Part shown: one piece after another, positions 1-9,621 of the stretch
Layout of the letters: each line of letters begins with the position of its first letter
Position numbering within the stretch: the first letter of the stretch is position 1
NCBI RefSeq assembly: GCF_019665785.1
Contig: NZ_CP081149.1
Span: 1,302,001-1,366,000, forward strand
Direction: 5' to 3'
From: Deefgea piscis
GTDB lineage: Bacteria; Pseudomonadota; Gammaproteobacteria; Burkholderiales; Chitinibacteraceae
Length of the DNA stretch: 64,000 nucleotides
Notes under the pieces: model-generated
What the model was told of the DNA's origin: nothing
Database searches by the model: none
The model's input: the letters and a program-made list of their open reading frames with translations, nothing else
Program-made: the position numbers and the translations under genes

Positions 1-57
1 GATAAAAACTCGGCCGTCTTCTTGCCGTATTTTAATTTGTTGGTCTTGGCTATTCAT
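1..57 (-). CDS. Possible 5' end of a gene leaving the window
   Basis: An ATG at 57 on the minus strand opens a frame that stays open to the left edge and begins MNSQDQQIKIRQEDGRVFI. Only 19 codons are visible, so no family can be named. It is divergent from the HD-GYP gene on the right. The call rests only on the open frame and the start codon. Confidence 0.35.
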   Translation of the reverse strand, partial: MNSQDQQIKIRQEDGRVFI

Positions 58-331
58 GGTGGCTTTATAAGGGTATGACCATCCAGCGCATAATGGCTGT
101 GGTGTTGCTGATTATACTGTTGTCATGCGTATTCAGGTTGGGTGCTTGAGTTACTAATTGCACGAAATTAGGCAAGCAAAAAAACGCCGCTAATCGCCAT
201 TGCGCAGTGCAATATCGCTTGCTGATTGGTAAAGGTTTTTTTTTCGACTACAGTTCTATTTAACTTGCTGAGTCAGTTTTTTGGAAGGTTTTGTTGGTTT
301 ACCACTTAAGCATTGGGAGCACAGCGCCATC

Positions 332-1504
332 ATGCCTCAAGTCAATCATCATTATCATAACCCAGTGCTTGAGCACAGCGAAAAGCTCAATCAAAAATTA
401 GTGCAGCTGCATGATCAAATTTTAGTTCGTATTCCCAATATCGATCGAATTGCCTGCGCTATTTATGAAGAAAAAGAAGACCTACTAAAAACATTTATCA
501 ATAGTACCCGCAATGGCAAAGCCATTAATAATTATCAATGTAAATTATCCACCAGCTATGAATTAAATTTACTCGCTAAAAATTCAGAATATCGGGCATT
601 AAGTGAAATATCCGAAACAATTGGTACCGGTACCGCGCATTCTGATTGGCTATTAAAGCAGGGTTATCGTTCATCATTTACCGTACCAATGTATGACGAA
701 GGGGTTTTTTTAGGGTTTATCTTTTTTGATTCATTACAGCCATCGGCATTTACGACGGCAGTACAGCGCGATTTAATCTTGTATTGTAATTTGATCAATA
801 TGTTGATTTCAAATGAGCTGGCTATTGTGCGTATTACACTGGCATCGGCGCGTATGGCGCGCGATTTTGCTAATCTACGTGATTTTGAAACTGGTGCACA
901 TTTAGAAAGAATGGCGCGTTTCTCGCGAATGATAGCCAAAAAAATTGCCGAAAAACATCAATTAAGCGATGAAACCATCGAGCATATTTTTATATTTGCA
1001 CCGCTGCACGATATTGGCAAAATTGGTATTCCTGATCAGGTTTTACTTAAGCCTGGAAAATTGACTAGCGAAGAAAAGCTGATTATGCAAAGCCATGTGC
1101 AAAAAGGCGTTGCCGTGGTGCAAAAAATTATTGGTGATTTTGGTCTGCAGAAACTATCTGATTCGCAAGTACTATTAAATATCGTGCAATGTCATCATGA
1201 ATTTTTAGATGGTAGTGGCTATCCCCAGCAATTAACTGCAAGTGATATTCCAATTGAAGCGCGTATTGTCACGGTAGCGGATATTTTTGACGCTTTAATT
1301 AGCCCGCGCCCTTATAAAGTGGCATGGTCAATGGAAAAAGCATGTGATGAATTAAATCGGATGGTACAAGCAGGGCAACTCGATGCCGATTGCGTTGCGG
1401 CCTTAGTTGAATTAAGCCATGAGTTCAGCGAGATTGCGCTCAATTTTCAAGATGATGTGTTGGCCGATGCGGCGCCAACAATACCGCAATATTCAATGTT
1501 ATGA
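332..1504 (+). CDS. GAF-HD-GYP domain protein, probable cyclic-di-GMP phosphodiesterase
   Basis: About 390 residues. The N-terminal half (about 20-170) resembles a GAF-type sensory domain. The C-terminal half is an HD-GYP domain with the metal-binding HDIGK motif (LHDIGKIGIP) and the GYP signature (HHEFLDGSGYP), both intact, so hydrolysis of cyclic-di-GMP is the expected activity. No membrane segment or signal peptide is seen, so it should be cytoplasmic and sense a soluble cue through GAF. I chose the ATG at 332, which has GGGAG upstream at 315-319. A TTG at 281 would add 17 residues of unlikely character. It stands alone, with RNase PH convergent on its right. Function is by family; the ligand is unknown. 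Confidence 0.9.
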   Translation: MPQVNHHYHNPVLEHSEKLNQKLVQLHDQILVRIPNIDRIACAIYEEKEDLLKTFINSTRNGKAINNYQCKLSTSYELNLLAKNSEYRALSEISETIGTGTAHSDWLLKQGYRSSFTVPMYDEGVFLGFIFFDSLQPSAFTTAVQRDLILYCNLINMLISNELAIVRITLASARMARDFANLRDFETGAHLERMARFSRMIAKKIAEKHQLSDETIEHIFIFAPLHDIGKIGIPDQVLLKPGKLTSEEKLIMQSHVQKGVAVVQKIIGDFGLQKLSDSQVLLNIVQCHHEFLDGSGYPQQLTASDIPIEARIVTVADIFDALISPRPYKVAWSMEKACDELNRMVQAGQLDADCVAALVELSHEFSEIALNFQDDVLADAAPTIPQYSML

Positions 1505-1556
1505 TTTTATGCTGAGCCAGCCGGTTGCAGGGCCTGCAACAGGCTGGCGCTGCTAC

Positions 1557-2273
1557 TTAAACTGCGAGCGCTGCGTTTTGTTTTTCGATTAATTGCTGGA
1601 TGCCCAGTTCAGCCAAATCCAGTAATGCATTCATTTCTGCACGACTAAATGCCTCACCTTCGGCTGTGCCTTGGATTTCGATAAACTGGCCTGCTGCCGT
1701 CATCACCACATTCATGTCGGTCTCGCAGCCCGAATCTTCGATGTAATCCAAATCCAGTACTGGCGTCGTACCGACGATCCCCACTGAAATTGCTGCTACC
1801 GATTCACGGATCGGGCTTGAGGCCAGTTTACCCTCGGCTATTAAGCCATTGATCGCATCAGTTAGCGCGACAAATGCACCGGTAATACTCGCCGTGCGTG
1901 TGCCGCCATCGGCTTGAATTACATCGCAATCAATCGTAATTTGGCGCTCGCCCAAAGCTTTTAAGTCGACCACAGCGCGTAATGAACGGCCGATCAGGCG
2001 TTGGATTTCTTGAGTTCGACCACTTTGCTTGCCACTCGCGGCTTCACGGCGCATCCGGCTACCGGTCGAGCGCGGCAACATGCCGTATTCCGCCGTTACC
2101 CAGCCTTCGCCTTTGCCTTTTAAAAACGGCGGTACTTTTTCTTCAACGCTGGCGGTACACAGCACTTTGGTATTACCAAACTCAATCAATACACTGCCTT
2201 CAGCGTGGCAGGTGTAATTGCGGGTTAAAGTGACAGTGCGCAGCTCATTGGGCTGGCGTTGTGAAGGGCGCAT
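1557..2273 (-). CDS. rph: Ribonuclease PH
   Basis: 238 residues, the usual length of the family. It is a phosphate-dependent 3'-5' exoribonuclease that trims the 3' end of tRNA precursors in the cytoplasm. The sequence has the conserved start [19 protein letters not shown], the stretch [13 protein letters not shown] and the acidic-rich C-terminal half typical of RNase PH. The frame is open another 40 codons upstream of the ATG at 2273, but that extension matches nothing in the family. It is convergent with the HD-GYP gene and divergent from a small membrane protein gene at 2428. Confidence 0.97.
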   Translation of the reverse strand: MRPSQRQPNELRTVTLTRNYTCHAEGSVLIEFGNTKVLCTASVEEKVPPFLKGKGEGWVTAEYGMLPRSTGSRMRREAASGKQSGRTQEIQRLIGRSLRAVVDLKALGERQITIDCDVIQADGGTRTASITGAFVALTDAINGLIAEGKLASSPIRESVAAISVGIVGTTPVLDLDYIEDSGCETDMNVVMTAAGQFIEIQGTAEGEAFSRAEMNALLDLAELGIQQLIEKQNAALAV

Positions 2274-2427
2274 GGGGATTTTTCCTAATGACAGATTAAA
2301 TTGCGCACCAGTATACCGCAGCGCGTAGCCTGGGCGCTGACGCATCGCGGGCATTTTGGCGCAGTATGACAGCGAACTAGATTGGGCTATCATGGCTTAC
2401 GATCATCAATCAATGGAGTGAGCCAAA

Positions 2428-2571
2428 ATGAAAAACGTCGTCGGTGGATTTAGTCTGGGCACCCTCATCGCCGTTGCGCTGTCATGGAGCGCCAATCATT
2501 CCATTTTATGGGCGATTATTCACGGCTTTTTGAGCTGGTTTTATGTGATTTATTATTTCTTGTTTCGCTGA
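2428..2571 (+). CDS. Small single-span membrane protein (47 aa)
   Basis: A short frame with an ATG at 2428 preceded by GGAG at 2415-2418, a good ribosome-binding site. The product is mostly hydrophobic: a glycine/alanine helix (FSLGTLIAVALSW) followed by an aromatic-rich segment (HGFLSWFYVIYYFLF), so one or two membrane passes. It is divergent from rph. I do not recognise a named family. The membrane character and good start signal make it likely to be real, but the function is unknown. Confidence 0.65.
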   Translation: MKNVVGGFSLGTLIAVALSWSANHSILWAIIHGFLSWFYVIYYFLFR

Positions 2572-2879
2572 TCGGGTGGTTGTGTAGGACAGGTTAGCCT
2601 GCGTAACCCGCCACTAGATGTTCAATGGATTAAATAATCATCAGCGCGGGTTGATAAAACTAAGTTGCCCTACAGGGCTAATGCGACTTAAGAGTTGTAT
2701 ATTGTGCAGTTTTATCTGTAGTTTGTAATGCTTTTGTTGTAAAAATGAAATTTTTAATTAAGATTTTGTAAATTAATATCTAATAAATATCAATATTAAT
2801 CAACGCTAATTCATTGTTTCGCTTGCCATATATTTACAATTTAATAAATAATGGCATTTTTGTTTATTGAGCCGTCATC

Positions 2880-3704
2880 TTGAAATCACTTCTGATACTT
2901 TTCACGCTCCTTATGGCTACAGCTTGCACCACGGTGCCGCCGCAATCGAATCTGCAAATGGAGGCGATGGTTGAGCAGCAATTGACGCAAATTCCAGCGG
3001 GTGTCGAAGGTAAGAAAGAAGCCTTTTTATTGGTGATCGCTGGGTTTGATCAGCCTGCAGTGTTTAGCAATGAAATGAAGTTGGCCGCCAAGCAGTTGGG
3101 CAAGGTTTTTAATGCGCAATCGCGGACTTTGCTGCTGAGTAATTCGACACAAGATGCCGAGCAAATATCGCAAGTAACGCCGTTTCGATTGCAGAAGGCA
3201 ATTGATAAATTTTCACAAAAAATGAATGGCGAGGAAGATTTATTGGTGGTCTACATCGTATCGCATGGTAGCCAAGATGGCGTGGCCTTAAAGCAGAGTG
3301 GCGTGCCATTGGTTTTGCTTTCTCCTTATCAGATGCAACTTGCTTTACTTGAAGCAGCGACACCGTGGAAAGCCGTCTTTATCTCGGCCTGCTATTCTGG
3401 TGTGTTTATGGACACCTTAAAAACCAGTAAATCGATGGTGATGACAGCGGCAGATGCCACGCACTCTTCATTTGGCTGTAATTTTGGTCAAAAATATACC
3501 TATTTTGGTAATGAATTACTCAATGGTCGCGATTTTGCTGCTCCAGTGGATTGGTATTCGATTTTTCAAGATACGGTTAAAAATGTGAAAGACAGGGAGC
3601 GAGGTCTGCACGTAGACCATTCGAATCCACAGTTTTGGATGGGGCCTGATTTTGCAAAGTATTTGGCGAGCTTTAATGCTGAGTCAATCATGCCTTCACA
3701 GTAA
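2880..3704 (+). CDS. Peptidase C13 (legumain-like) family lipoprotein
   Basis: 274 residues with a lipoprotein signal peptide ending in MATAC (Cys at about 16), so it should be anchored in the envelope. The mature part has a caspase-like fold pattern: a His motif (VVYIVSHGSQDG, about 120-132) and a Cys motif (VFISACYSGVF, about 163-173), which are the catalytic dyad positions of clan CD, family C13. Bacterial members are poorly characterised and no substrate is known. The start at 2880 is TTG; it is kept because it gives a complete lipoprotein signal. It is a single gene, followed by a rho-independent terminator. Confidence 0.8.
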   Translation: MKSLLILFTLLMATACTTVPPQSNLQMEAMVEQQLTQIPAGVEGKKEAFLLVIAGFDQPAVFSNEMKLAAKQLGKVFNAQSRTLLLSNSTQDAEQISQVTPFRLQKAIDKFSQKMNGEEDLLVVYIVSHGSQDGVALKQSGVPLVLLSPYQMQLALLEAATPWKAVFISACYSGVFMDTLKTSKSMVMTAADATHSSFGCNFGQKYTYFGNELLNGRDFAAPVDWYSIFQDTVKNVKDRERGLHVDHSNPQFWMGPDFAKYLASFNAESIMPSQ

Positions 3705-3797
3705 ACCCATAAAATAGTTTGAACTGCGTTGTGTAGCGATACCCATTGCCGATATTGGATGATATCGCTTCACCCATTCTAGATTTTCGCTTGATAC

Positions 3798-3829
3798 AAA
3801 AAACCACCCAAATTTAGGTGGTTTTTTTT
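3798..3829 (+). terminator. Rho-independent terminator
   Basis: Stem AACCACC / GGTGGTT with a short AT loop, A-rich on the left and eight T on the right. It ends the C13-type lipoprotein gene and could work in both directions. Confidence 0.85.
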
Positions 3830-4220
3830 GGTTTAAATTGAGCAATTCTTTGTCAAACCCCTGAGCTGAATATCGCTTACGCATAAACCTATCGGCGCTT
3901 AGAACTCAGGTAACAGTTTGCGCTTGCCATCGATTGTTATGACAAATAGAAGTAAATAGTTGCATTAAATTTGGTGAAAAGTATGAAAGTGTAAAAGTAC
4001 ACATTTGATAGAATTCGGCTTGTTGATTGGCATATTTAGCCTTTGATGTTGAGTTTAATTGGCAGCTAGCGCGGCTTTTAAAGCCCGTATCCCCTTAGAA
4101 AAGATTGGTTTTTCAGGGCGGTTTTGGCTGCTTTATACGCCTTACTGGTGTTTGAACATCCTGCTTGGGTGGTATCTCCAGTAAGTCATATCACTTTTTT
4201 TAAATATAAAGCTGAAATTG
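3830..4220. other. Intergenic stretch without a gene
   Basis: AT-rich sequence between the terminator at 3829 and the next lipoprotein gene. I see no conserved frame and no RNA signature. The promoter of the following gene presumably lies here, but I cannot place its boxes with confidence. Confidence 0.5.
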
Positions 4221-5066
4221 ATGAAAAACTTATCTTGTTCTAAATGGCAAGGTGTCACTGCCAGTATGGTCTTAGTCGCGCTATTGTCTGCTTGTGGTGG
4301 CGGTGGAGGGCTCGACTTGGTGATTAATCCTACGCCAACCCCTGCGCCACCATTAAAAGCTTGGACTGGTCCAAGCCAATTTATGCTTACTCAGCCCGAA
4401 ACCGGCAGTCGAACCACACAGTTATCTGTTGCAACTGCAGATGGTGCCGTTGACCTTGATGGCACTCGACGTAATTTCCAAGCCGCAGCAATGCCAGATG
4501 GCCAATTGGCCTTTAGTGCCGGACAACCATGGCAGGAAGACGCGAGCAAAATCGAGCGCGCGATGCAGGCAATCAACGGAAAAAAATTATTCACGGTGGA
4601 TTATCCAGACGATAAATCGGTAAGTTTGATCGGTGGCGGCTTGGCGACTCAGGCAACGGCGGTACGCGATTTTATTGCGCTATGCACGCCGGGTAAGCAA
4701 TATTTTCTACTGAATGCGGATGCACGAAGGATGTATTCAGACAGCTTGGCCCAGTTTAAAAACCAAATTTTGCAAGCCAAAAATTTTACCGCAAGTCAGT
4801 GTTCAGCATCATTGAGTGTTATGCAATTTGATGCCTCAGGCAATGTGACATTAAATAGCAATCAAAGTGGCAGCACGCCAGAAGTGATTAGCGCTAGCCA
4901 AATGCAATTGCTTGCAAATGGTGGTCATGTGCTTACTGCTGATGGTTTAGGTAAACGCAGCTTAATGTTTTACTCAATGACGGATACTGCTGGTGCTCGT
5001 ATATTGATTCAGGAATTTGTGGTTTTTCCAAATCAGCAACAGAATTACATTCGTATCTGGTATTGA
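4221..5066 (+). CDS. Hypothetical CGGGGG lipoprotein
   Basis: 281 residues. Signal peptide with lipobox LLSAC followed by a glycine run and a proline/threonine-rich linker (NPTPTPAPPLKAW), the layout of the neighbouring S41 lipoproteins. The mature domain (about 40-281) matches no family I recognise. It contains two cysteines that could pair (CTPGK and ASQCSA). A TTG lies just before the ATG at 4221; the ATG is preferred. It is a single gene ended by the terminator at 5158. Envelope location is inferred from the signal; the function is unknown. Confidence 0.75.
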   Translation: MKNLSCSKWQGVTASMVLVALLSACGGGGGLDLVINPTPTPAPPLKAWTGPSQFMLTQPETGSRTTQLSVATADGAVDLDGTRRNFQAAAMPDGQLAFSAGQPWQEDASKIERAMQAINGKKLFTVDYPDDKSVSLIGGGLATQATAVRDFIALCTPGKQYFLLNADARRMYSDSLAQFKNQILQAKNFTASQCSASLSVMQFDASGNVTLNSNQSGSTPEVISASQMQLLANGGHVLTADGLGKRSLMFYSMTDTAGARILIQEFVVFPNQQQNYIRIWY

Positions 5067-5157
5067 TTAAACCTCGCTACCTTGGGCCAAGTACAGAGGT
5101 ACCAAGCCCAATGTTGACCATGAGTTGGCTTATGCAAGCTCAGCACCAAAATAATAA

Positions 5158-5199
5158 AGCAAAAAAAACCGACCCTAAATAGGTCGGTTTTTTTTGCTT
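5158..5199. terminator. Bidirectional rho-independent terminator
   Basis: Stem AAACCGACC / GGTCGGTTT around the loop CTAAATA, with A-run and T-run on opposite sides. It lies between the convergent lipoprotein gene and yebC and can serve both. Confidence 0.9.
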
Positions 5200-5239
5200 T
5201 AACATGCTGCGTATTTTTAGTTGAAAATCAAAACTCAAA

Positions 5240-5968
5240 TCACTCTTCGTCAAACACTGCTGTTGTATATACCTCTTGCACATCATCCAAGCTTTCGAGT
5301 GCGTCGATCAATTTTTGCATTTTGATCGCATCATCGCCTTCAAGCTCAGTTTCAGCTTGTGGCTTCATCGTTGATTCGCCCATTTCGGCTTTAAAACCAG
5401 CCGCTTCGAGGGTTTCTTTGATGGTAACAAAATCGTAAGGAGGGGTGATCACTTCGATTGAGCCGTCATCATTGGTCGTTACATCGTCAGCACCGGCTTC
5501 GAGCGCGGCTTCCATTAACGCATCTTCATCCGTACCCGGTGCGAAAATTAAATAACCGCAATGTTTAAATTGGAACGATACGCAGCCGTCCGAACCCATA
5601 TTGCCGCCGTATTTGGCAAAAGCATGACGAACGTCAGCCACGGTGCGCACTTTATTGTCAGTCAGACAATCGACCATCACCGCCGCGCCATTCAAACCGT
5701 AGCCTTCGTAGCGTGTCTCTAAATAGTCCACACCGTCGAGCGCACCTGAGCCGCGTTTGACGGCGTTTTCGATATTGTCTTTTGGCATTGATTGCGCTTT
5801 GGCTTTATCAATCGCCAAACGCAAACGAGGATTCATCAAGACATCGCCGCCGCCCATTTTGGCGGCCACAGTGATTTCTTTGATCAATTTGGTGAAAACT
5901 TGGCCGCGCTTGGCGTCTTGACGGCCCTTGCGGTGTTGAATATTTGCCCACTTGCTATGACCTGCCAT
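5240..5968 (-). CDS. yebC: YebC/PmpR family regulatory protein
   Basis: 242 residues beginning with the invariant [14 protein letters not shown] motif, followed by the YebC core ([29 protein letters not shown], and [14 protein letters not shown]). The family is cytoplasmic. Members were described as DNA-binding regulators and more recently as translation factors acting on ribosomes stalled at proline runs. The frame is open 31 codons further upstream, but the M at 5968 is the conserved start. In many bacteria yebC lies next to ruvC; that is not so here. Confidence 0.96.
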   Translation of the reverse strand: MAGHSKWANIQHRKGRQDAKRGQVFTKLIKEITVAAKMGGGDVLMNPRLRLAIDKAKAQSMPKDNIENAVKRGSGALDGVDYLETRYEGYGLNGAAVMVDCLTDNKVRTVADVRHAFAKYGGNMGSDGCVSFQFKHCGYLIFAPGTDEDALMEAALEAGADDVTTNDDGSIEVITPPYDFVTIKETLEAAGFKAEMGESTMKPQAETELEGDDAIKMQKLIDALESLDDVQEVYTTAVFDEE

Positions 5969-6111
5969 GCTGCACCTGTATTTTTCATTGAGTCGATAGG
6001 ACGATATTCTAGCACGGTCGTCGATGGCAAAAAATATCCGCAGACTGTCATTGCTTGCCATTTGATTGGGCGCAGAGTTTATGGTGCTGTATTGCCTTGG
6101 AGGAAGTGGCA

Positions 6112-6213
6112 GTGTCGTCTTTATACGACGCGGAATATAGCGATGCTGTATTGGAAATTACCAACCGTTGTCGGCATTTAGTCGCGCAAAGTGGGTATTT
6201 GCCTTTGAATTAA
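6112..6213 (+). CDS. Possible small protein (33 aa)
   Basis: GTG start at 6112 with a strong GGAGGA Shine-Dalgarno at 6099-6104, spacing 7. The product reads like a soluble amphipathic peptide ([18 protein letters not shown]...). It lies in the 360-base gap between yebC and the first S41 gene. The only support is the ribosome-binding site and reasonable composition; no family is recognised. Confidence 0.35.
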   Translation: MSSLYDAEYSDAVLEITNRCRHLVAQSGYLPLN

Positions 6214-6332
6214 CGCACTAGGGTTTTAATTTATATATCAGCGTTTTATTATTTATTTGTTTCATTGCATGTCAGCTTGATGTTTTGTAATTATATGTCT
6301 AGCATCTTCCAAAATTACATTTAAAAGTGAAT

Positions 6333-7868
6333 ATGATGCGAATGAATCAGGGGCAAAAATGGGCGTTGCGTTGTTCAGCAATGGGTTTGACGGCGTTATT
6401 AAGTGCTTGTGGTGGTGGCGGTGATGGCCCAGGGATTTTTGATGGTCCATCAGCCGATTTGGGCAATAAGCCAGCAGTCACACCTGCGCCAAGCACGGCG
6501 GTGGTGGCGCAAAAATGTTCAGTGAATAATCCTTACCGTTTTGACGATACGCCTTTGAGTACTAGCGGCACTTTGAATGATGAAAAAGCTTGGCTCAAAG
6601 ACAATATGAGCAAAAATTACCTTTGGTATAAAGACATGCCAACGGTGGATGCTGCCGCACCTGCATATAGTAATGAATCCCAAGTGTTTGGCTCTTTATC
6701 CGCTTATTTTCAAGCTCTTAAAACACCGCTGCTGACGAGTTCAGGAGCTAAAGTCGACAAATTTAGTTTTATTGCAAGTACGCTTGCTTGGAATGGTTAT
6801 GTCGACTCAGGTAAGGTGCTTGAATATGGTATTCAATGGCATGCCACCGGTGACAAAGCGCCGTTGGTGATTCGAGTGGCTTATGTTGAGCCCAATTCGC
6901 CAGCGGATCGTGCAGGCATTGTTCGTGGTGATATTTTAAAGTCTGTTGATGGCATAGCTGGCGATTTTAGCGTTGCGGGTTTGAATGCCTTGTTATATCC
7001 AAGCAATAGCGCGGCGCATCAATTTACTTTTGATCGCGCTGGTAACGTTAAGACGGCGACGCTGGCTGCAACTGACATCACGATTTCACCGGTGCCGATG
7101 AATAAAGTCATTGAGGTTGCCGGCAAAAAAACCGGGTATTTAATATTTAATAGCCACATTTCAACGGCAGAGCAGCCTTTAATTAATGCGGTGCAAAATT
7201 TCAAAGACAATAATGTCAGCGAGTTAATTTTGGATTTACGCTATAACGGCGGCGGTTATTTATATATTGCCAGCGAATTGGCCTATATGATTGCAGGGGA
7301 AAGAGCAACGCAAAATAAAGTATTTGAGCATTTGCAATACAATGATAAACGCCCTGTCGATACCGCCAATGGTGTGATACCGTTTTATAATTCCACTAGT
7401 AAAAGCCAATTCTTACCGACTTTAAATCTAAAACGGGTTTATATTTTGGCTTCAGGCAATACTTGCTCGGCGAGTGAATCGATTATTAATGGCTTGCGCG
7501 GTATTGATATTGATGTCCAAATTATTGGCAATACCACCTGCGGAAAACCTTATGGCTATATTGCTAAGTCCAATTGCGGTATTTCTTATTTCCCGATTGA
7601 ATTTAAAGGCGTAAATGACAAAGGCACGGGTGATTTTACCGATGGCTTTGCGCCGCAGTGCAGCGCCAATGATGATTTTACTAAACCATTGGGCGACACC
7701 AGCGAAGGTCTACTTGCCGCCGCAATTTATCGTCAAGCCAATCCAAATTTATGTAAACCCGCGGCAGCCATGGCTTATTCGGGTACGGCCCGAATCGGGC
7801 AGGGTGCTTCGCAAGGCTTGGTGATCAAGCCTGAAATGCAAAACAATAAATATTGGACTGTTCGTTAA
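6333..7868 (+). CDS. PDZ / S41 family peptidase lipoprotein (copy 1)
   Basis: About 511 residues. Lipoprotein signal with lipobox LLSAC and a glycine run, so it is envelope-anchored. A family-specific N-terminal region (CSVNNPYRFDDTPLS, EKAWLKDNMSKNYLWY) is followed by a PDZ-like segment (VEPNSPADRAGIVRGDILKSVDG, about 185-210) and an S41 (C-terminal-processing) protease domain with DLRYNGGGYLYIASELAYMI and the nucleophile region SGNTCSASESIINGLRG. It should cleave proteins in the periplasm or at the outer membrane; the substrate is unknown. Several in-frame starts (GTG 6327, ATG 6333, 6336, 6342) are possible and no clear ribosome-binding site decides. It is a close paralogue of the next gene and is ended by the terminator at 7882. 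Confidence 0.9.
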   Translation: MMRMNQGQKWALRCSAMGLTALLSACGGGGDGPGIFDGPSADLGNKPAVTPAPSTAVVAQKCSVNNPYRFDDTPLSTSGTLNDEKAWLKDNMSKNYLWYKDMPTVDAAAPAYSNESQVFGSLSAYFQALKTPLLTSSGAKVDKFSFIASTLAWNGYVDSGKVLEYGIQWHATGDKAPLVIRVAYVEPNSPADRAGIVRGDILKSVDGIAGDFSVAGLNALLYPSNSAAHQFTFDRAGNVKTATLAATDITISPVPMNKVIEVAGKKTGYLIFNSHISTAEQPLINAVQNFKDNNVSELILDLRYNGGGYLYIASELAYMIAGERATQNKVFEHLQYNDKRPVDTANGVIPFYNSTSKSQFLPTLNLKRVYILASGNTCSASESIINGLRGIDIDVQIIGNTTCGKPYGYIAKSNCGISYFPIEFKGVNDKGTGDFTDGFAPQCSANDDFTKPLGDTSEGLLAAAIYRQANPNLCKPAAAMAYSGTARIGQGASQGLVIKPEMQNNKYWTVR

Positions 7869-7881
7869 GCTAGCCAATACT

Positions 7882-7919
7882 AAAAAACGCCAAGACTGTG
7901 AAGTCTTGGCGTTTTTTTT
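7882..7919 (+). terminator. Rho-independent terminator
   Basis: Long stem AACGCCAAGACT / AGTCTTGGCGTT with a GTGA loop, followed by T7. It separates the two S41 genes, so they are transcribed independently. Confidence 0.93.
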
Positions 7920-8061
7920 ATGCGCGCTTTCTGCTTTGCCTCAGGCCAAAGTCCGCGTAAGCCCAACGTCAACAGATCCTAGGGGGATTTAAACTGACGT
8001 CGCTTGTTTTTTGTCGCTTGGCCACTAGCATGGAGTATGTATTTCCATTGGTGAAAGCTAA

Positions 8062-9597
8062 ATGAAATTAAAAAGTGTGTTTTCGTCTTGCGGGCTGGCT
8101 TTCTTGCTGGTTGCTTGTGGCGGCGGTGGTGGTGGTTCAACATCGGCAACACCGAGCCCAACGCCAAGTCCGGGTACGGCGATGGCGCAAAAATGTTCCC
8201 CCAATAATCCCTATCGGTTTGACGATACCGCTTTTAGCACCACCGGCACTTTGAATGACGAAAAAGCATGGCTAAAAGCCAATATGCAGGAAAAATATTT
8301 ATGGTATCTAGAAATACCGAATGTGAATCCGGCGTTGGCGCAATTTAGCCAAGAAGCTAATCCATATGCATCGCTGGATAATTATTTCAAGGCGCTAAAA
8401 TCGCCCAATTTAACCGCGTCGGGAGCAAAAAAAGATCAATTTAGTTTTACGGCTTTAACTCGCGATTGGCAGGGTTTTTTAGAAAGTGGCGCCGTTTTAA
8501 ATTACGGTATTGAATGGCATTACAGTCGCAGCAGCGCGCCGTGGCAAATGACGGTGGCGTATGTGTCACCCGGCTCGCAAGCCGCGCTAGTGGGCGTGTT
8601 ACGGGGGGATCAATTAAAAACCATTGATGGCTTGCCTGCCGACGGTACGGCCAGTAATCAAGCAGCGGTGAATGCTGCGTTGTACCCTAAAGCGGCGAGC
8701 TCACACACGATGGTATTTCAGCGCGGCGCGAATGTATTGAGTTTTAATGTTGTAGCCGATACGACTAAAACCATGCCGGTCTTGCCGGCACAGATTATTA
8801 ATACCGCCAGTGGGCCAGTGGGGTATTTGGTGTTTAATTCGCATATTAGCAGCGCTGAAAAACCATTAATTGATGCGATTAATTTATTTAAAAACAATAA
8901 TGTGCAATCGTTAATTTTAGATTTACGCTATAATAGCGGCGGTTATTTATATATTGCCAGTGAATTGGCGTATATGATTGCCGGGCCAAATCAAATTCAA
9001 AATCGGGTGTTTGATCGTTTGCAATTTAGTGATCAACGCCCCGCGCAAACGGCGTCAAATGTCATCCCATTTTATGCCACGGCACAATCCACACAATCGG
9101 GAATGGCGGGGCAGTTATTGCCCAATTTGAATTTAAAGCAGGTTTTTATTTTAGCTACAGAAAACACCTGTTCAGCGAGTGAAGCAATTATCAATGGTTT
9201 GCGTGGGATTGATGTTGATGTGCAAATCATTGGTAAAACCACCTGTGGCAAACCGTACGGCTTTATTGGTCAATCCAATTGCGGGATTTCTTATTTCCCG
9301 ATTGAGTTTATTGGCAGTAATGCCAAAGGGTTTAGTGATTTTACCGAAGGGTTTGCGCCGCAATGCAGCGCCAATGATGATTTTAGCCGGCCTTTGGGCG
9401 ATCTAAACGAAGGCCTGCTGGCGGCGGCTTTATTTCGGCGCAGCAACCCCAATTCGTGTAAGCCGCCGATTGCGCTTAATCGCTCTGTGGCGACGGGGGG
9501 CGCGCTCGGTGCCGCTGGTGCTGCGACTACCGACCCAACGGCGCATATTGCCAAACCAGAAATGCATAAAAATCAATACTTGGCATGGCCGAAATAA
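8062..9597 (+). CDS. PDZ / S41 family peptidase lipoprotein (copy 2)
   Basis: 511 residues with the same architecture as the preceding gene: lipobox VAC plus a glycine run, a CSPNNPYRFDDTAFS segment, a PDZ-like segment (VSPGSQAALVGVLRGDQLKTIDG), and an S41 domain with DLRYNSGGYLYIASELAYMI and ATENTCSASEAIINGLRG. The two proteins are alike along the whole mature length and differ mostly in the linker and the C-terminal tail (here alanine/glycine-rich, about 480-495). This is a tandem duplication that has since diverged. A conserved cysteine set shared by both copies (TTCGKPYG, SNCGISYFP, APQCSANDD) suggests disulfide bonds. The ATG at 8062 is the only sensible start. It is convergent with the GST gene. 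Confidence 0.9.
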   Translation: MKLKSVFSSCGLAFLLVACGGGGGGSTSATPSPTPSPGTAMAQKCSPNNPYRFDDTAFSTTGTLNDEKAWLKANMQEKYLWYLEIPNVNPALAQFSQEANPYASLDNYFKALKSPNLTASGAKKDQFSFTALTRDWQGFLESGAVLNYGIEWHYSRSSAPWQMTVAYVSPGSQAALVGVLRGDQLKTIDGLPADGTASNQAAVNAALYPKAASSHTMVFQRGANVLSFNVVADTTKTMPVLPAQIINTASGPVGYLVFNSHISSAEKPLIDAINLFKNNNVQSLILDLRYNSGGYLYIASELAYMIAGPNQIQNRVFDRLQFSDQRPAQTASNVIPFYATAQSTQSGMAGQLLPNLNLKQVFILATENTCSASEAIINGLRGIDVDVQIIGKTTCGKPYGFIGQSNCGISYFPIEFIGSNAKGFSDFTEGFAPQCSANDDFSRPLGDLNEGLLAAALFRRSNPNSCKPPIALNRSVATGGALGAAGAATTDPTAHIAKPEMHKNQYLAWPK

Positions 9598-9621
9598 GCG
9601 CAGCGCTTAGTCCAATGGCGC

